A stretch of DNA of 64,000 nt from Warburgia ugandensis (GCA_035236585.1 CP141135.1:60480190-60544189); one strand, 5' to 3'; numbered from the stretch's first letter, positions 50,101 to 62,285 are shown. Notes: a model not told the origin generated them from the letters alone. Program-made: numbers and translations.

Positions 50101-50860
50101 AGAGGGAGAAAGAAAGAGGAAAAGAGAGAAGGGGAAGGAGTTTTGAGTTGAAATTTTGTGATGAATTTTATGAACATTTTAATTTTTATTATTTATTTAT
50201 AGGCATATTTTTGAAAATTTTAATAAATTTTCTCTAATAATTATGTTTTTCTCTTTTGAATTTTATATTAAAAAGAATTCCTCCACTTCCACCTCTGTCT
50301 CCACTACTAGCTGGTAGTGGTTTTACTAATTATTGATGTTTCTAGACCGTTGCCCCACATCTATGGGCCCCACATTAATGTGAAATGACTATTTTGCCTT
50401 TCTTGTTAAAAAATGTGAAAAAAACAAAAATTTCATATAGACATACTTATTCTCATTTTAGTCAGTTTGTTGAGTATGTTTTCAATTATACATGTTTATA
50501 CCTTGATTGTGAGGTGAAATTACATTTTTGCCCTTTTTAGGTAAAAAATTGAGAAAAATATAGATTTTTCTTTTGAACTCGAAATTGGACAAACTTATAG
50601 TCTATTCAAGCTGAATTTTCATGTACATTTCAAATATCTAGGTTTCCAACCTTGATTCTACTTCTATGAGAAGTGCATTTTTAATAGCCCTAATATTGCG
50701 GCCTGATTTTTCTTGAAAATTTTAATTTCATTATTTATTCAATCTCCTTACAAATATTAAGGTCATTACAATATGCACCAGTACCCCATCTTGTGTCATT
50801 CTTCCTCAAAATGTTAGTGTATTAGAATTAAAAAATGGGAGTAATGCAATTACTTTTCAA
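47166..50860. other. Intergenic, probable old retroelement sequence, no gene recognised
   Basis: It begins with a cluster of GGATCATT-type short repeats (47283-47360). The section 49430-50150 is more GC-rich and ends in a purine run (50090-50145) like that in the HDC1 intron insertion. The rest is AT-rich. It may include the outer part of the minus-strand LTR and the leader of the gag relic at 50865, but no boundary was seen. Confidence 0.45.
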
Positions 50861-50864
50861 ATTT

Positions 50865-51330
50865 CATGGGTTAGACATCGAAAGTCCTTACTTCCACCTT
50901 AAAGAGTTTGATAAGGTATTCCAATGAATACAAAACATTGGTATAGATACTGTCATGCTTAAACTATTTCCTTTCTCTTTAAAGGAAAAAGCTAAAATGT
51001 GGTTTAATATACTACGAGCAGGTTTCATAAGAATGAAATGACTAAGAAATTCTTGAAAAAGTTTTACACATAAAATAAATACACTCCTTCAAAACATCAT
51101 GAATTTTACTTCGATAAAGAATCATTTTATCAATGTTGGGAAAGGTTAAATGATCTTTTATTCACATTCCCACATCATGGCTATGAACCATGACACATCA
51201 TTAGCTTCTTCTATGAGGAACTTAATTCTAATATGCACTAGTTCCTAGAGATGATGGGCAATGGTAATTTCTTAAATAAATAACTAGATAAGGTAGAAAA
51301 GTATTTGGAATGGCTAGCTAAAGTGCACAG
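50865..51330 (+). pseudogene. Relic of a second Ty3/gypsy gag (Tat/Athila-like)
   Basis: Across stops and small shifts the plus strand reads ESPYFHLKEFDKV, KLFPFSLKEKAKMWFN, KKFLKKFY, FYQCWERLNDLLFTFPHHGY, and FFYEELNSN. This is the usual order of the retrotransposon gag domain in Tat/Athila-type gypsy elements, with the hallmark FPFSLK and W-x-R-F/L-x-D-L blocks. At least four stops are present. No flanking LTR was recognised. Confidence 0.85.
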
Positions 51331-51439
51331 ATCTGGGCTGACTAAAAAAGAATAGAACATTCAGATAGACCTAAGCCCAATACCACATCTAATCGCACAT
51401 GTTAGGCGTTTTTGAGATATGCCGACATATCTCAAATGT

Positions 51440-51649
51440 GCACATTATTTAACTACGATATCTTTGGCATATTTGAGATATCGAGTTTATTTAATTGCGT
51501 TATTTTTGGCACATTTGAGATATCGAGTTTATTTAATTGCGATATCTTCGACACATATGAGATATCGATTTTATTTAATTGTGATATGTTTGGCATATTT
51601 AAGATATCAGCTTTATTTAACATATGGAGGAGTTGATATGTTTGGCGTT
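51440..51649 (+). repeat. 42-bp subterminal tandem array
   Basis: About five units start at 51440, 51482, 51524, 51566 and 51608, each built on CGAGTTTATTTAATTGCGAT followed by ATCTTTGGCATATTTGAGAT. The unit length is a multiple of three. Both strands stay open, giving 14-residue repeats such as LFNCDIFGIFEISS on the plus strand. I read these as by-products of the array and not as proteins. The unit resembles the terminal inverted repeat at the right end of the element. Confidence 0.9.
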
Positions 51650-51689
51650 TTGGAAATATGCCAAACCATATATGCAATGTAAAATGCCC

Positions 51690-51913
51690 CTAGTTTTAGA
51701 TAGAGAAAAATCAACTTTGAACCTGCATTTTCTAGTGAGAGAAGAGAAGAAGGGCAGTTCGACGCTTGGTAGCAGTAGCCAGAGACGTTGATGTGATCTC
51801 TTCTCCCGACCAGCATTTTCCATTCTAAGCATCTTGTGCATTTACATCTTGGAAAGGAAACCCTATTTCTAGAACCCTAAAGAGAAGAAGGGGGAGTTCG
51901 ATCGGATTTGAGG
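51690..51913 (+). other. Possible leader exon of the Myb/SANT-like gene
   Basis: Purine- and CT-rich leader-like sequence ends in TTTGAGG|GTACTAAATT at 51913. The ORF at 54542 begins immediately after a TTTTTCAG acceptor (54534-54541), so a 5' UTR intron of about 2.6 kb is likely. This is an inference from splice signals only. Confidence 0.4.
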
Positions 51914-53372
51914 GTACTAAATTTTCTTTGTCTCTTGCATTATCGATTCTTCTTTTTCTATCCATTTTTCTCTAAATCTGGGTTTTTTTTTCATGATTTT
52001 CATCATCCTATTGTAATTGTCGTTTTTTTCATTCTAGATAACCTATTGCTTGGTTGATTCTCATGAATCTTTTTAGGGTTTGTTACTATTGTGTTAGATG
52101 ATAGAACACTTTTGGGTTTGATCGAATGGTTTGCTTTAAATCCAATGGACTTGGCATTTGATTCTGGGTTTATCTATTCTAAAGGGGGAAAATAGGAGGA
52201 ATTGTTTTGTTGATGTCTCATTTATTTGTCTGTGTAGGTAATGGTGTTTCCAGGGTTTTGTTTCTATTTATGAATCTTTCGATTGATTTAGCTGATGGGT
52301 TGTCTATGTCTGTATACATGCTGATATGGATGAAATAAGCAGGATTAGGTTGTTATTGTAGGAGGATGATTGTGGGGTTAGAGTAGTTTGGGTTGTTGTT
52401 GGGGGAGAATTAGTCAGCAAATAAGTGGATGAGAGTAATGCAGGGAAGAAGAAAATGATGTAAGTCGAGTATGGAGCTTTAGCCTTCTCAAAGTGGCTTA
52501 TTAATGAAGTATGATTAATTGAGAGCATGTTTGAGCTTGTTAATTGCTGGCATATACAATGTTTATAGTGAAATACTACCTGTGTAAAGTCGGTTAAGTT
52601 TGTTAGGTACAGGTAAATAACATATGCATGAAATAGGCCTTTCTACATGCACTATGTTTTCCTTTTTCTGTTTTGAATTTGTTATGAAAGTTTACCTTTG
52701 GTGTTTGATTGCATATGTGAAGTATGTGAGAATGCATTTTAGTGTTGTGTGTGAAATGGAAAATCTATGAGAGGGTGTAGAAGTTCTCGCTGTTGCTTGG
52801 CCTGGGATTTATTTACTATGTCAATTGATGTTAAATGCTCTAACCTATTCCTTTTGGAGACGCATGAGCTAATTGTTGTTATGTGCTTTAGCGAATAATT
52901 TGTGTTCGTACTATATTATCTCATACGCAAAGGCTTAGGGTTGTCATTCTAACTCTTAACAGCTTTACATGGATACAGGATGCTACTTGCAACAAGAAGT
53001 TTAATGTTTTAGTGACTGGTTGTTTCTATGATTATATCCATTTTGTCTTGGCAATGTTGAAGTTCAGACTAACTAGTTCACGATTTTGTGTTTCTTGGGC
53101 TTTCAGGACTATAATCGAGTTTGGTGGGTAATATTTGAGTTGGATTGGCTAGTTATTATTTGGGTATAATTTTTCATTGCTGTTGATCTATTTTCTTTAT
53201 TTTCTTTATTTTTTTTATTGGATTTTGATCTTATTGTCTTTCCTTACTAGTTTGTCACTTGTGTACTAAATTGTCTTTTATCTAGAATTTTGTTATTTGT
53301 ATTCGAAATAATGGGGCATTCAGTACTATGGTTATTTGGATTTTTAATTTCTCTTCTTCGTACCTCTATTTA

Positions 53373-53629
53373 TGTTCATTTACCAATCAATGTAAAAGTT
53401 GAAGCTGATAGGAAGTGGCCAATAATGGTTATATCTCTAACACTCCCCCTCATGTGGAAGGTCCTTCCTAGGCTCAACACATGGATTTGGTAATGAGGGG
53501 GTCGTAGGATTCAAACTCATGGCCTTTTGGTTAGTAAGGCTCTAATGCCATGTTGGTTTATGGTTTACCAATCTACCTAAAAGCCTAGGTTGATAGGAAG
53601 TGGGCCAACAATAGTTATATATCTAACCA
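53373..53629 (-). mobile_element. Miniature LTR retrotransposon (SMART/TRIM-like), 257 bp
   Basis: Two direct repeats of about 70-79 bp (53373-53442 and 53551-53629) flank only 108 bp. On the minus strand each repeat begins TG(T/G)TTAGA, and the first ends CCAACA. The first is followed directly by TGGCATTAGAGCC, a primer-binding site for initiator-Met tRNA (usual form TGGTATCAGAGC). Just before the second repeat is the purine tract ATGAGGGGGAG. This is the full minimal layout LTR, PBS, PPT, LTR with no coding capacity. Mobility would depend on proteins of other elements. No 5-bp target duplication was clear. Confidence 0.8.
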
Positions 53630-54541
53630 TTTGCATGATTATTCTAGCTATTTGCTACTTCAGCTAGGCTCTATTAAATTAATCTCCAAAATAACATATG
53701 ACTTAATAGTGCATTGCATGCAAAATAACATATGACTTAATAGTGCATTGTCTGACTATTTAATGACATAAGGTGCTTTAGTTGGTAATAGTAATGTTGG
53801 AGGCCCGTTCTATTATCCAAGTCAATTGGTAATAGCAATGTTGTTCTCTTGTTAGGAATGAACTCCATTTCAAAATCAAAATGTTCTGTTGCTCATTTTT
53901 TTTCTTGTATTTATTGCTTCAGCCATGTCCTCATTGAGCATCTTGTAGGCTCCATGATTGTTCTGTTGTATCTATAAGTGGGAATTCTGTTGTATATGGT
54001 TTATATGTTGTTCTCTTGTTAGGAAGGAACTCCGTTCTAGAATAAAAATGTTATGTTGCTCGTTTATCTTCATGTATTTATTACTTCAGCCATGTTCTCA
54101 TTGAGCATCTTCTAAGGTCCATGATTGTTCTGTTGTATATGCAAGTGGCAGTTCTGTTGTATATATTTTATATGTTGTTCTCTTATTCTCTTGTTAGGAA
54201 TGAACCCTGTTCTCATTCATTTCAGTTTCATCTTCTAGTGGGAGTTCTTTTGTGTCATTATCTAACTATGAGATGTTGGAAGTAAGAAATCTATCATTTC
54301 TCCCCTTGATGATGGCAACTTTTATATTTCTGTTGGTCCGAACATGTTGTCAACGATGATTCTAAAAATCTTATTCTAGAAAAATAGCAACAATAATATT
54401 CTAAAAATACAGATGTAGAGTCTTCTTTGGTACAATCCATAAGGAAGAAGTAGAGGTAGCTGTCATCCATACATTGATACTTCAAATAAATTATTTTTAT
54501 GCATCCTCTTATTAGTATGATATATTGGAGACATTTTTCAG

Positions 54542-55650
54542 ATGCCATGCAAAAGAAAGGAGAGAGTCATTATGACACCTAGTCCTAGGCATAGCGAAGA
54601 TATGGACAGTGTGTCTGAAGGCATTGTTGATGGAGACAAGGGATCATACAATAAATGGACTAAGGAACAAGAGGACTTTATCCTCCAAACCCTTTATAAT
54701 GAAATCATAAAGGGTAGAATCATCGCAACATGGGGTATGCCAAAGGGTGTAGTGATTAAGGATTTGTTGGTCTTCTTCAAACAACGATTTAGAGTTCATT
54801 TAACAATGAAGCAATTGAATACCAAAATACGACTTTTCAAAAGCAAGTACATGACACTTGCAAAGTTAAGGAATGGAGACTCAGGATTAGGGTGAGATGC
54901 TGAGAGAAATTGCTTCCTTGCAACACCAGAGATCATGAACACCCACCCCCAGGTAATGCACCACTCCATTCCTATAATAATATACGTCATCTTTACAATG
55001 CCTTTACAAATATTTGTGTATGTACAGTTGAATCCAGAGGCTCGGAGCTTATTTGGGAAGAATTTATGGAACTATGAGCACTTGGAGACGGTGTTTGGGG
55101 GGAGAATTGCCACTGGAGAATTTTCTTCAGGGATTAATAATTCTGTAGAAGATGAAGGACTCCGTGAATTGAGAATGGCTGACAGTCAATATACCCACCC
55201 AGTTGAGGAAGTATACAAACCAGATATGTCAAATGTGGGTCTTGATGCATTTTACTCCCAGGGTCCATATTATAGGGAGGAAGCTGAAGGGGACAATGAT
55301 GGATTGCACCCACAAGATCCATTTGAACACCTTCTACAACCCCTTATTGGCCAAGATACCTCCAGAACATCATCGTCAATTCCCTCCTCTAAGACTGTTA
55401 ACCTACGGCGAGTGAGGGGAAAAGGGAAGCAAGCTGGTCAATCATCATCCTCAACATGTAATGATCCTCCTCCATTCATTGACCCTTCTATTATATCAAG
55501 GTTGGAATGACTTGCAGGCATAGACAACACCTCGTGGATGACAGCATTGGAATCTTAAAGGGTGTGACCGAGATAGAGAAGGTTAAGGCGTATAGTATTC
55601 TGCAAAAAATGGACTTAGGCTTCAAGGAGAGTTTTGCGCATTGGTCATAG
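54542..55650 (+). pseudogene. Myb/SANT-like DNA-binding protein of a transposon, with stops
   Basis: Exons 54542-54952 and 55028-55650 (approximate end). The first has WTKEQEDFILQTLYNEIIKG and later HLTMKQLNTKIRLFKSKYM, the trihelix-like fold of Myb/SANT-like proteins (Myb_DNA-bind_3 type) encoded by PIF/Harbinger elements and by host relatives. At 54893 a TGA stands where the family has the Trp of its G-W-D motif. After it the frame stays open (DAERNCFLATPEIM) to a CAG|GTAATG donor at 54952. The second exon opens LNPEARSLFGKNLWNYEHLE, followed by an acidic and then Ser-rich region. A second TGA lies at 55508. A frame change near 55555 precedes EIEKVKAYSILQKMD and a stop at 55648. Three defects mark it as a pseudogene. 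Confidence 0.82.
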
Positions 55651-56319
55651 AAAAGACAACTGTTGTATGTCAGGATGCACTTGTAGGTGTTTGGTGTTTC
55701 TAGAGAAACAATTTTAGTTGAATCTCTTTGGTGTGTATTTATATTGGACCATTGTACTGTCATTATATGATTTGAACAATTAATTCTAAATGGGTGATGC
55801 TATAATATGCATATTACATTGTGCTCCATACTTTCTTATTATGTCCTCTTGTACATTTGGCTTTCATCAGCCTCCATTCAATAGTGTTAACCATCTCCAT
55901 CTTCACTGTTTAGCCCTTCCCTACATCCCAAGCTATGATATTTGTATTTGGAAATTCCGTTTAGTGAGAGGTCACTCTCTAAATCATGTTGGCTCAACTT
56001 AGATCTGTTGGTTTTGTGCAAGGCCGTAGGGTATGATGGAAACTTGGATGGAAATAAAAATCTTTGAATCATTATTTTATAATACGAAAAGGATACAATG
56101 AATTGCTTGCATTTACTTATATTCATTGTGGCACATCTACCGGTTAATAATGCATGTTATTGGCACTTTTTATGGATCAGATGCAAGGCTACCCCCTTAA
56201 ATATGCTGGCTATATTATTTTAGATACCAAGAGGTTGATTTAGATTAATGTCCTTAGTTCTTAAGATTCAATATTGAGATGCTTAAGAATTGGTGTAGCA
56301 TAACATGCGTCTCATTGGC

Positions 56320-56545
56320 AGGTTTTAAATATATGAATACATGGTAAATGGAGGCTTAAAGGATCATCTCCACTATAATTCTCTAGACTGGTTTTATTTG
56401 ATTCTTTCTTTTATTATAATTTTTCTTCAGTGGCTGCTCATTATATTCGCATTGGGATTATTCTCTGTTCTGTGTAGCTCTTGGGGGAACACCACTAAGT
56501 TGGCATACCGGAATCCAAATTGCTGTTGATGTGGCCAATGTTCTG
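56320..56545 (+). pseudogene. Receptor-like kinase relic
   Basis: Two short pieces fit consecutive parts of a plant receptor-like kinase N-lobe. EYMVNGGLKDHLH to SLDW lies at about 56335-56391 and ends at a CTG|GTTTTA donor. GGTPLSWHTGIQIAVDVAN lies at about 56480-56540 and corresponds to the usual L-x-W-x-x-R-x-x-I-A-x-D-x-A block. The piece lacks the catalytic loop and neighbouring exons, and the usual Arg in SWxTR is Gly. It lies inside the probable Harbinger-like element, so it may be a captured fragment or an older neighbour. Confidence 0.5.
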
Positions 56546-57408
56546 GTAATTTTTAATGTCATATTTCTCACATGAGGCAATGAACTTAGATTTTGCTCCA
56601 CTGGGTTGTTGCAGTTGTATACTCAGAGGATGTCTACAGTTTATCTCATTTTGTCTCAGGACCAGGTTCAAAGAACAACCAAGAGAATAAGAAAGCTCCA
56701 AATCATAAATTCAGAATCTCTTTATAGTGAACCTAGAAAGTAAGACTGGGCTCTCCATTATTCAAAGGCTTATATCATCTAATACCTTTTGATCATGACT
56801 TGTTTAAGTGGCTGTGAACAGAACACAGCTCAAGTGATTGGAGTATTGTGGTATGTGCCCTCACATTGCTTGCTCAAACTAGTTTTCAAAATGAGAATAT
56901 TTGTCCTCTAATCAAGTTGTCTCTACATGATCCCACACCTGGTTCGCATTGTGCAGAGATGTATGTTCCAACATGTTCTCATTGTCTATTTCTGGGAGGT
57001 TAATATTACTTTGCATTGCTTGCTTTTCAGTTTTCATTGAGATACTGGACAAATGCTTCAAAATGCTTGCGAGCTTGACATTGCGTTCAATTTTAACAAG
57101 GTGTTTTTTAACTGCCAACTATTTATATGGATTTACTTTCAAGCACTTCTAACAGGTGTTGAAAAGCTTTTGGGTTGACTCGGTCTACCTAGTAACCAGA
57201 AAAAACTGAGTCAGTAAGGTCAAGCTTCACTCAAGGTTGTAAACTCTGAGTTCTAATATACAATTGACATGAACATACGTGTGGTAACCGTTTCATGTTC
57301 AATGTGTCTATCTAGATTCATACAATTGTGGATGAGATCGTTCTTGGAGGTCAAGTATTGGAAACAAGTTCTGTAGAAGTGATAAGGTTGTTGAATAGAT
57401 TATAAAGT

Positions 57409-57410
<2 letters not shown>

Positions 57411-57475
<65 letters not shown>
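57411..57475. repeat. (CT)n(TA)n compound microsatellite
   Basis: About 19 CT units run directly into about 12 TA units. Confidence 0.98.
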
Positions 57476-59164
57476 CTTGCTAAGCTTTGCATTGAACTAA
57501 AATCCATGGCTGGTCCACTTTTTTTTGTTTCGGTGATCTGAATCATTCACCGATCTGGCCTGTCCTAGATGGTTACACCATCTATATTACTATTTGAAAA
57601 GATCCACGAAAGGTCATAGAAGTATTCTATAGAGGATATTTTTGGTACCTAGCCATGTGGGACAAGGCACATCAGATGAATGGCATGGATCACTGCAAAA
57701 ATAGAAATAGTGGGCCAGCCATGCATTTCAATTCAATATAAGGCTTTCCATAATTGAAATTCTTCTCTCTCTTCATGTATTTGTTTGTATGTATGCGTGC
57801 TTGAAGGATGGTTATCACATAGTTTCTGAATATGTTTCATGTAGAATAGAGAGGTCCTCCATGCAATTACACTCGTCCCAAAAACTGTATCTGGCAGACA
57901 AGGCCGGTAACAAACATCAATGTCCAAAGCACAAACCACAGTTTAGTCCACAGTAACTCACTTCATGGTGGCTGCAAGGAATTTGCTCTCAAGGAGTCTC
58001 CTCTCTGAATCAAGATTTAAAACCAGCAAGTGATGATTGGAAGATTGCAGTTTTGAGCTAAATCTAAAGTTAATAACCTCTTGTAACATTGATGGTATGT
58101 CTTGTTGTATTTGATTGAGGATATATCTTTTCTCCATTTCAAATAAGGAATTATTGTAAATGATGGCCCATGGAGGAATAACTTGAAGAAAATGATGTCT
58201 GTATTGAACACTTGGATTCTTTGTGATGATATAAACTTTGGTTTTGAAGCAGGTCTTCTGTCTGGATGATCTTAACCATTGTTTTTAGTCTATTAGGAAA
58301 TCAATAAAAATGTCTACTTGTGATTTTTGACCCAAAGAAACACAGACTAAAAGCATCCACAAGATAACGTCACCATCTGCTGTCAGGACTCTTGATCTAA
58401 TTCAGCCATGGAAAGAAAACGAAAAAGAGACAACCAACATTCTTCTTCTTTTCTTAGATAAAGTGCTTCAGTGCAAGAGCAGTAAAAATGAAAGAGAAAA
58501 AGGTGTTATACAATCCCTACATAGAAAAATTAAAATAAAACTCAATCAGTAAAAGGGTATTGCTTATATCTAACTCCACAATCATATAGGACTGCCCGAG
58601 TGCCGATCCGGCAGTTTCGAGTACCGAACATAAGCTTTGCTGCAGCCTGTGTATAGGTTCCACAATTTGCATATGAAAGAATGGCCTCATAGGTGGCATG
58701 TCCATATGCAAAAGGATAAACTATAGTGTAAGTCTTGCTGTTAGTTCAGTTCCTTGGTTCTTCATATTTCTCACATAACTGATTCTGTTTTTAAAAATTG
58801 GGCATTTTTATCAGCAACCATGTAAAACAGAACCAAAACCAAACTATTCTTCATCAATGAGACATCATGCTATAATTACGAACGATGCATTGATTAATCA
58901 CCAACGTAGATCAACTTTTTACTTGTCTTTCTTTCTAGCAATAAAAAAAATCATACAAAGTAAATCAGAAGGCGCAATGGCGCATTAATCAAAATCATAT
59001 CTTACAGCTACTCATCATACATTTGTGGCCTTCAAGGATCCAAAAAAAATAATGGGGCTAGTATTCAGTGATACAATCCCTAGGCTTTGGGAATATCATG
59101 GCATAGATGAATGGCTCAGATGCTTGATGAATATCAAGGTGTTAGTTGATATCATGACATATTC

Positions 59165-59407
59165 CTGAAATACAACTTATTTAACTGTGATATCTGAGAG
59201 GCATATATTTCTCATATTTGAGGCATATCTTAGATACCATCGAAAATATCACCTGAGATATCGCCAGAGATATCACAGAACAAATATCATACAAGATATC
59301 ACAGAACATATGATACATATCTCAGATATCACACAAGATATCATGGGAGATATCGCAAGAGATGTGCCAACAAAACGCCAAACATGTGCAGTTAAATAAA
59401 CCCCCCC
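59165..59407 (-). repeat. Right terminal region of the Harbinger-like element
   Basis: This is a cluster of about ten GATATC or near-GATATC words between 59190 and 59360 (AGATATCACAGAACA-type repeats). It is closed by GCCAAACATGTGCAGTTAAA and then TAAACCCCCCC at the end. A forward-oriented unit (CTTATTTAACTGTGATATC) lies at 59170. The arrangement mirrors the 42-bp array at the left end. Confidence 0.6.
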
Positions 59408-62248
59408 TAAATCTTAATTTAAGTAAATTCTAAATTACCTTAAATAGGGATAAAAAGAGAATATTGAAAATGTTAATTTCTGAAGCTTTTTAGGTGAAGT
59501 TTTATAGATATCAAATCAAGCGAAGAGACCTTCATATTTGGATTGTACTCAAAATGAAGATTCAAATGACACTAAGTTTACTGAAATCGAAGTTCGAATG
59601 AATAAATCGTGATTTTTCTTATGAAGGGTAATTTGGTAATTTTACCAATGGGCCCCCACTTGCAAAAATATGGGTCAGATGATAATGAGATGTTGGGAAA
59701 AACATCACGTGTAGCAATCATACCTTATAATTGAAAGTATGTTGAGAGGAATGATGAGAAAAACATCATAATTAACAACTAACATAAATTAATTAAAAGA
59801 AAAAGAAAATAAAACAAAATAAGTAAAAGGAGGGGTCATTTTTATAGTGGCATCCCATTATCACACTATTTGTTCTCAAACAGAATAGACTCAACAACCA
59901 TGAAAATGACAGAAACAAAGAAAACCCAATGTTGGGAAAGAAGAGGAGGAGAAGAAGAGGAGAGAAGAGAGAAGGAGCGGGAGCCCTCACTATGAAAAAC
60001 GCCATTCTGACATGAAAATGGGGATTTTGAGTTTTTAGGTCATCGGAGAGATAGAGCTCGTTGGCGACAATGGTGGCTTTGATCTCCAATCCAACCATTC
60101 AATCTATTCAACTCAAGGGGGAAACCAAAAGCCCTTTGTTTCCATTGTGATCGGAGGAGGATTGACATTGGATTGAAGGGGGGAACAATACTCATGTGAA
60201 GGGTTGCCGGAAAAATTCAAAAGAGAAGTATCTTCTCCTGTGGCAATGGAGGATGTTGATCATTTCGCAATTAATTTCTCTGCTAGTTTTTTTTTTTTTT
60301 TTTGCTTTTGCACTCCATCTAGCATAGCTCTGTCGGTGTGCTAGCCATCTACATGCCTGATTTTTTCTCATCTTCCCCATTAGGTACACTGCTTGAGCCG
60401 ACCACCTATACCACAGATACATCCTCCCTCCCTTCTATTTTCCCAACTAGCACCTGACTGGCAAAGGATGCAGGCATGTCTGGTGCTCTTTCCCGATGGC
60501 CACTGAATGGATCATCTTTAAACCCATTCAGATCCAGCTGTAACAATTCTAGGAACTGGAAAGTTGTTGAATTTCATGGTACTCTATACGATGACAAGTT
60601 GCTTTAGGATCTGTCAGGAGGTATTGAATTTTGTTTGGTACATAGTTAAAGATATTCATTAGAGCTAATCATCCACATGTTTTTGTTTTTGTTTTTTTTT
60701 TCAAATTTCAAAGAGAAGCAATTTTATGTTTATCATAGTTAATCTGCAACATTTGAATTGGCTATTACTACACGCATTTAGTTAAATGACCTAATGACCT
60801 ACACCATCTGTACTCTGGACCCTACTACAGTGTGCTTTTGTACAAAAATTCACACTGATAACACTATCTACCCAGCCAATGGCTTAGCTTTTAAGTGGAT
60901 GGGTGTTGTAAAGTAAAATGCTGAATGATCCACATTCAAATATCAAGTTCCACTCAAATAACTGAGAAGCAATCCCAGTAGTATTTCCTCGACCATGGTA
61001 CAACCATTTTACATATAAGAGGCATGCCAGATGACTAAATTATGCAATCATTTTCCTGTGATGCATAATAAAGACCCATCTTTTAACCACAATGCGTTCA
61101 AGAGTGCCACTTTATGAACTTATTCTTATTTTCATATTTGAATGTGCTCACTAGTTGGTCTTATTGGAAACTTGTGTGTGGAAGTAGTAGTCTTAGTTTA
61201 TCCTCAAGTGTCTGATTTAACATCATATAGGAGCTTTGTGTTGGCAAGTATGACCACCACTTGCATGGATCTAATATTACCACTATTGTCATTCAAAAGC
61301 TGATTGAAAGTTTTAGTAAAAGATTAGTGACAACAAGCATAAATTATAGAATGGTAAAGCCAGCACCTGCTAGATCAGTAGGAGTGTTTGTAATGAGTTG
61401 AAGACTTGGGTTTTCCAAATACCGACCTAATCTTATTGATCCTACATAGACTTCCTGGTACAACAATTAATGATGTCATTGACCATATAGAATAGAAAAT
61501 TTTCCAATGTACCAGGTCGTGCCTTGACTTTGATTTTTCATAGAACATCGAGGTACAACCTGCTGAACCACCAAAGGTACATTTAGACACATTTGGTTTT
61601 ACCTGAATTACCTAGGCAATTATCCTTGAAGTTAGACCTTAATACTATCTTTAAAATCGTTAAAAGATAGATGAGGATCAAAATGAGACCACTTTTGGAA
61701 ATTATATCATACTTAAACCTAAATATCTTTGTGTATGTGAATAAATTAAGAAAAGAATTTTTATGCATTGTATAGATTGAAGCATGCGTGGTCGATCATA
61801 AAGAAGAGGGCAATTAAAGCTAGTGGAAACTGATGAATGCGTCACACGAGTTAGGTGGAGATTTAAGAAAGCATATCTGAATAGTAAGATTCATATTCTA
61901 AACATGATCTTATTTCATATTTTGAATGTTATAACATTGAAATTGTATAATTGTTATTGGGTAGGCTTTAAATTGTCATGATGAAAATAAATTTAATTAA
62001 AATAATTTCATGTTTATAGTTCATGATAAATGTGCAAATATTATCTGAAAAACATGATTAGGACTTATACATCTTATATGTAAAATTGTGAAATTACATT
62101 TTTGGTACATGGGTACCCTATCAGTATTTGTGAAGTATGAGTTTAGGTTTATAGGGTACATCCTTAGTGGATTATCACCTGATAAGTTAGGATGTTATTC
62201 TTTTTATAAATCTTTTTACATATGTCTATGAAGAGGCACATCGCCTGC
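59408..62248. other. Intergenic AT-rich stretch, no gene recognised
   Basis: It contains purine-rich sequence near 59935-59975 and T tracts at 60288-60303. No open frame has a recognisable motif. The last few hundred bases may already be the outer part of the plus-strand LTR. Confidence 0.5.
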
Positions 62249-62282
<34 letters not shown>

Positions 62283-62283
62283 T
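62249..62283. repeat. (ATT)n microsatellite
   Basis: About 11 uninterrupted ATT units within or at the edge of the plus-strand LTR. Confidence 0.97.
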
Positions 62284-62285
62284 TA

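Larger units (their letters stand above)
55651..59160. other. Interior of the probable DNA transposon, mostly featureless
   Basis: Apart from the kinase relic and the CT/TA microsatellite I see no gene. No DDE-type transposase motif was recognised on either strand. From about 57750 to 58700 the sequence has scattered minus-strand open frames without known motifs. Confidence 0.5.
51380..59407. mobile_element. Probable PIF/Harbinger-like DNA transposon, decayed
   Basis: The right end read inward on the minus strand is GGGGGGTTTATTTAACTGC followed by ACATGTTTGGCGTTTTG. It is bordered by TAA outside, like Harbinger ends with TWA target sites. The left end carries the related CGCACATGTTAGGCGTTTTT at 51383 plus an array of GTTTATTTAATTGC-type units. 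Both ends are rich in GATATC. Inside are a spliced leader and a Myb/SANT-like ORF of the kind paired with Harbinger transposases. No DDE transposase is recognised, the outermost left bases are degraded, and a left TAA/TTA is not certain. Class is therefore an inference. Confidence 0.5.

Noticed and set aside
59793..60422. Minus-strand frames of 101 and 76 codons
   Set aside because: They run through T/A tracts and purine-rich sequence and show no motif or splice-linked continuation.
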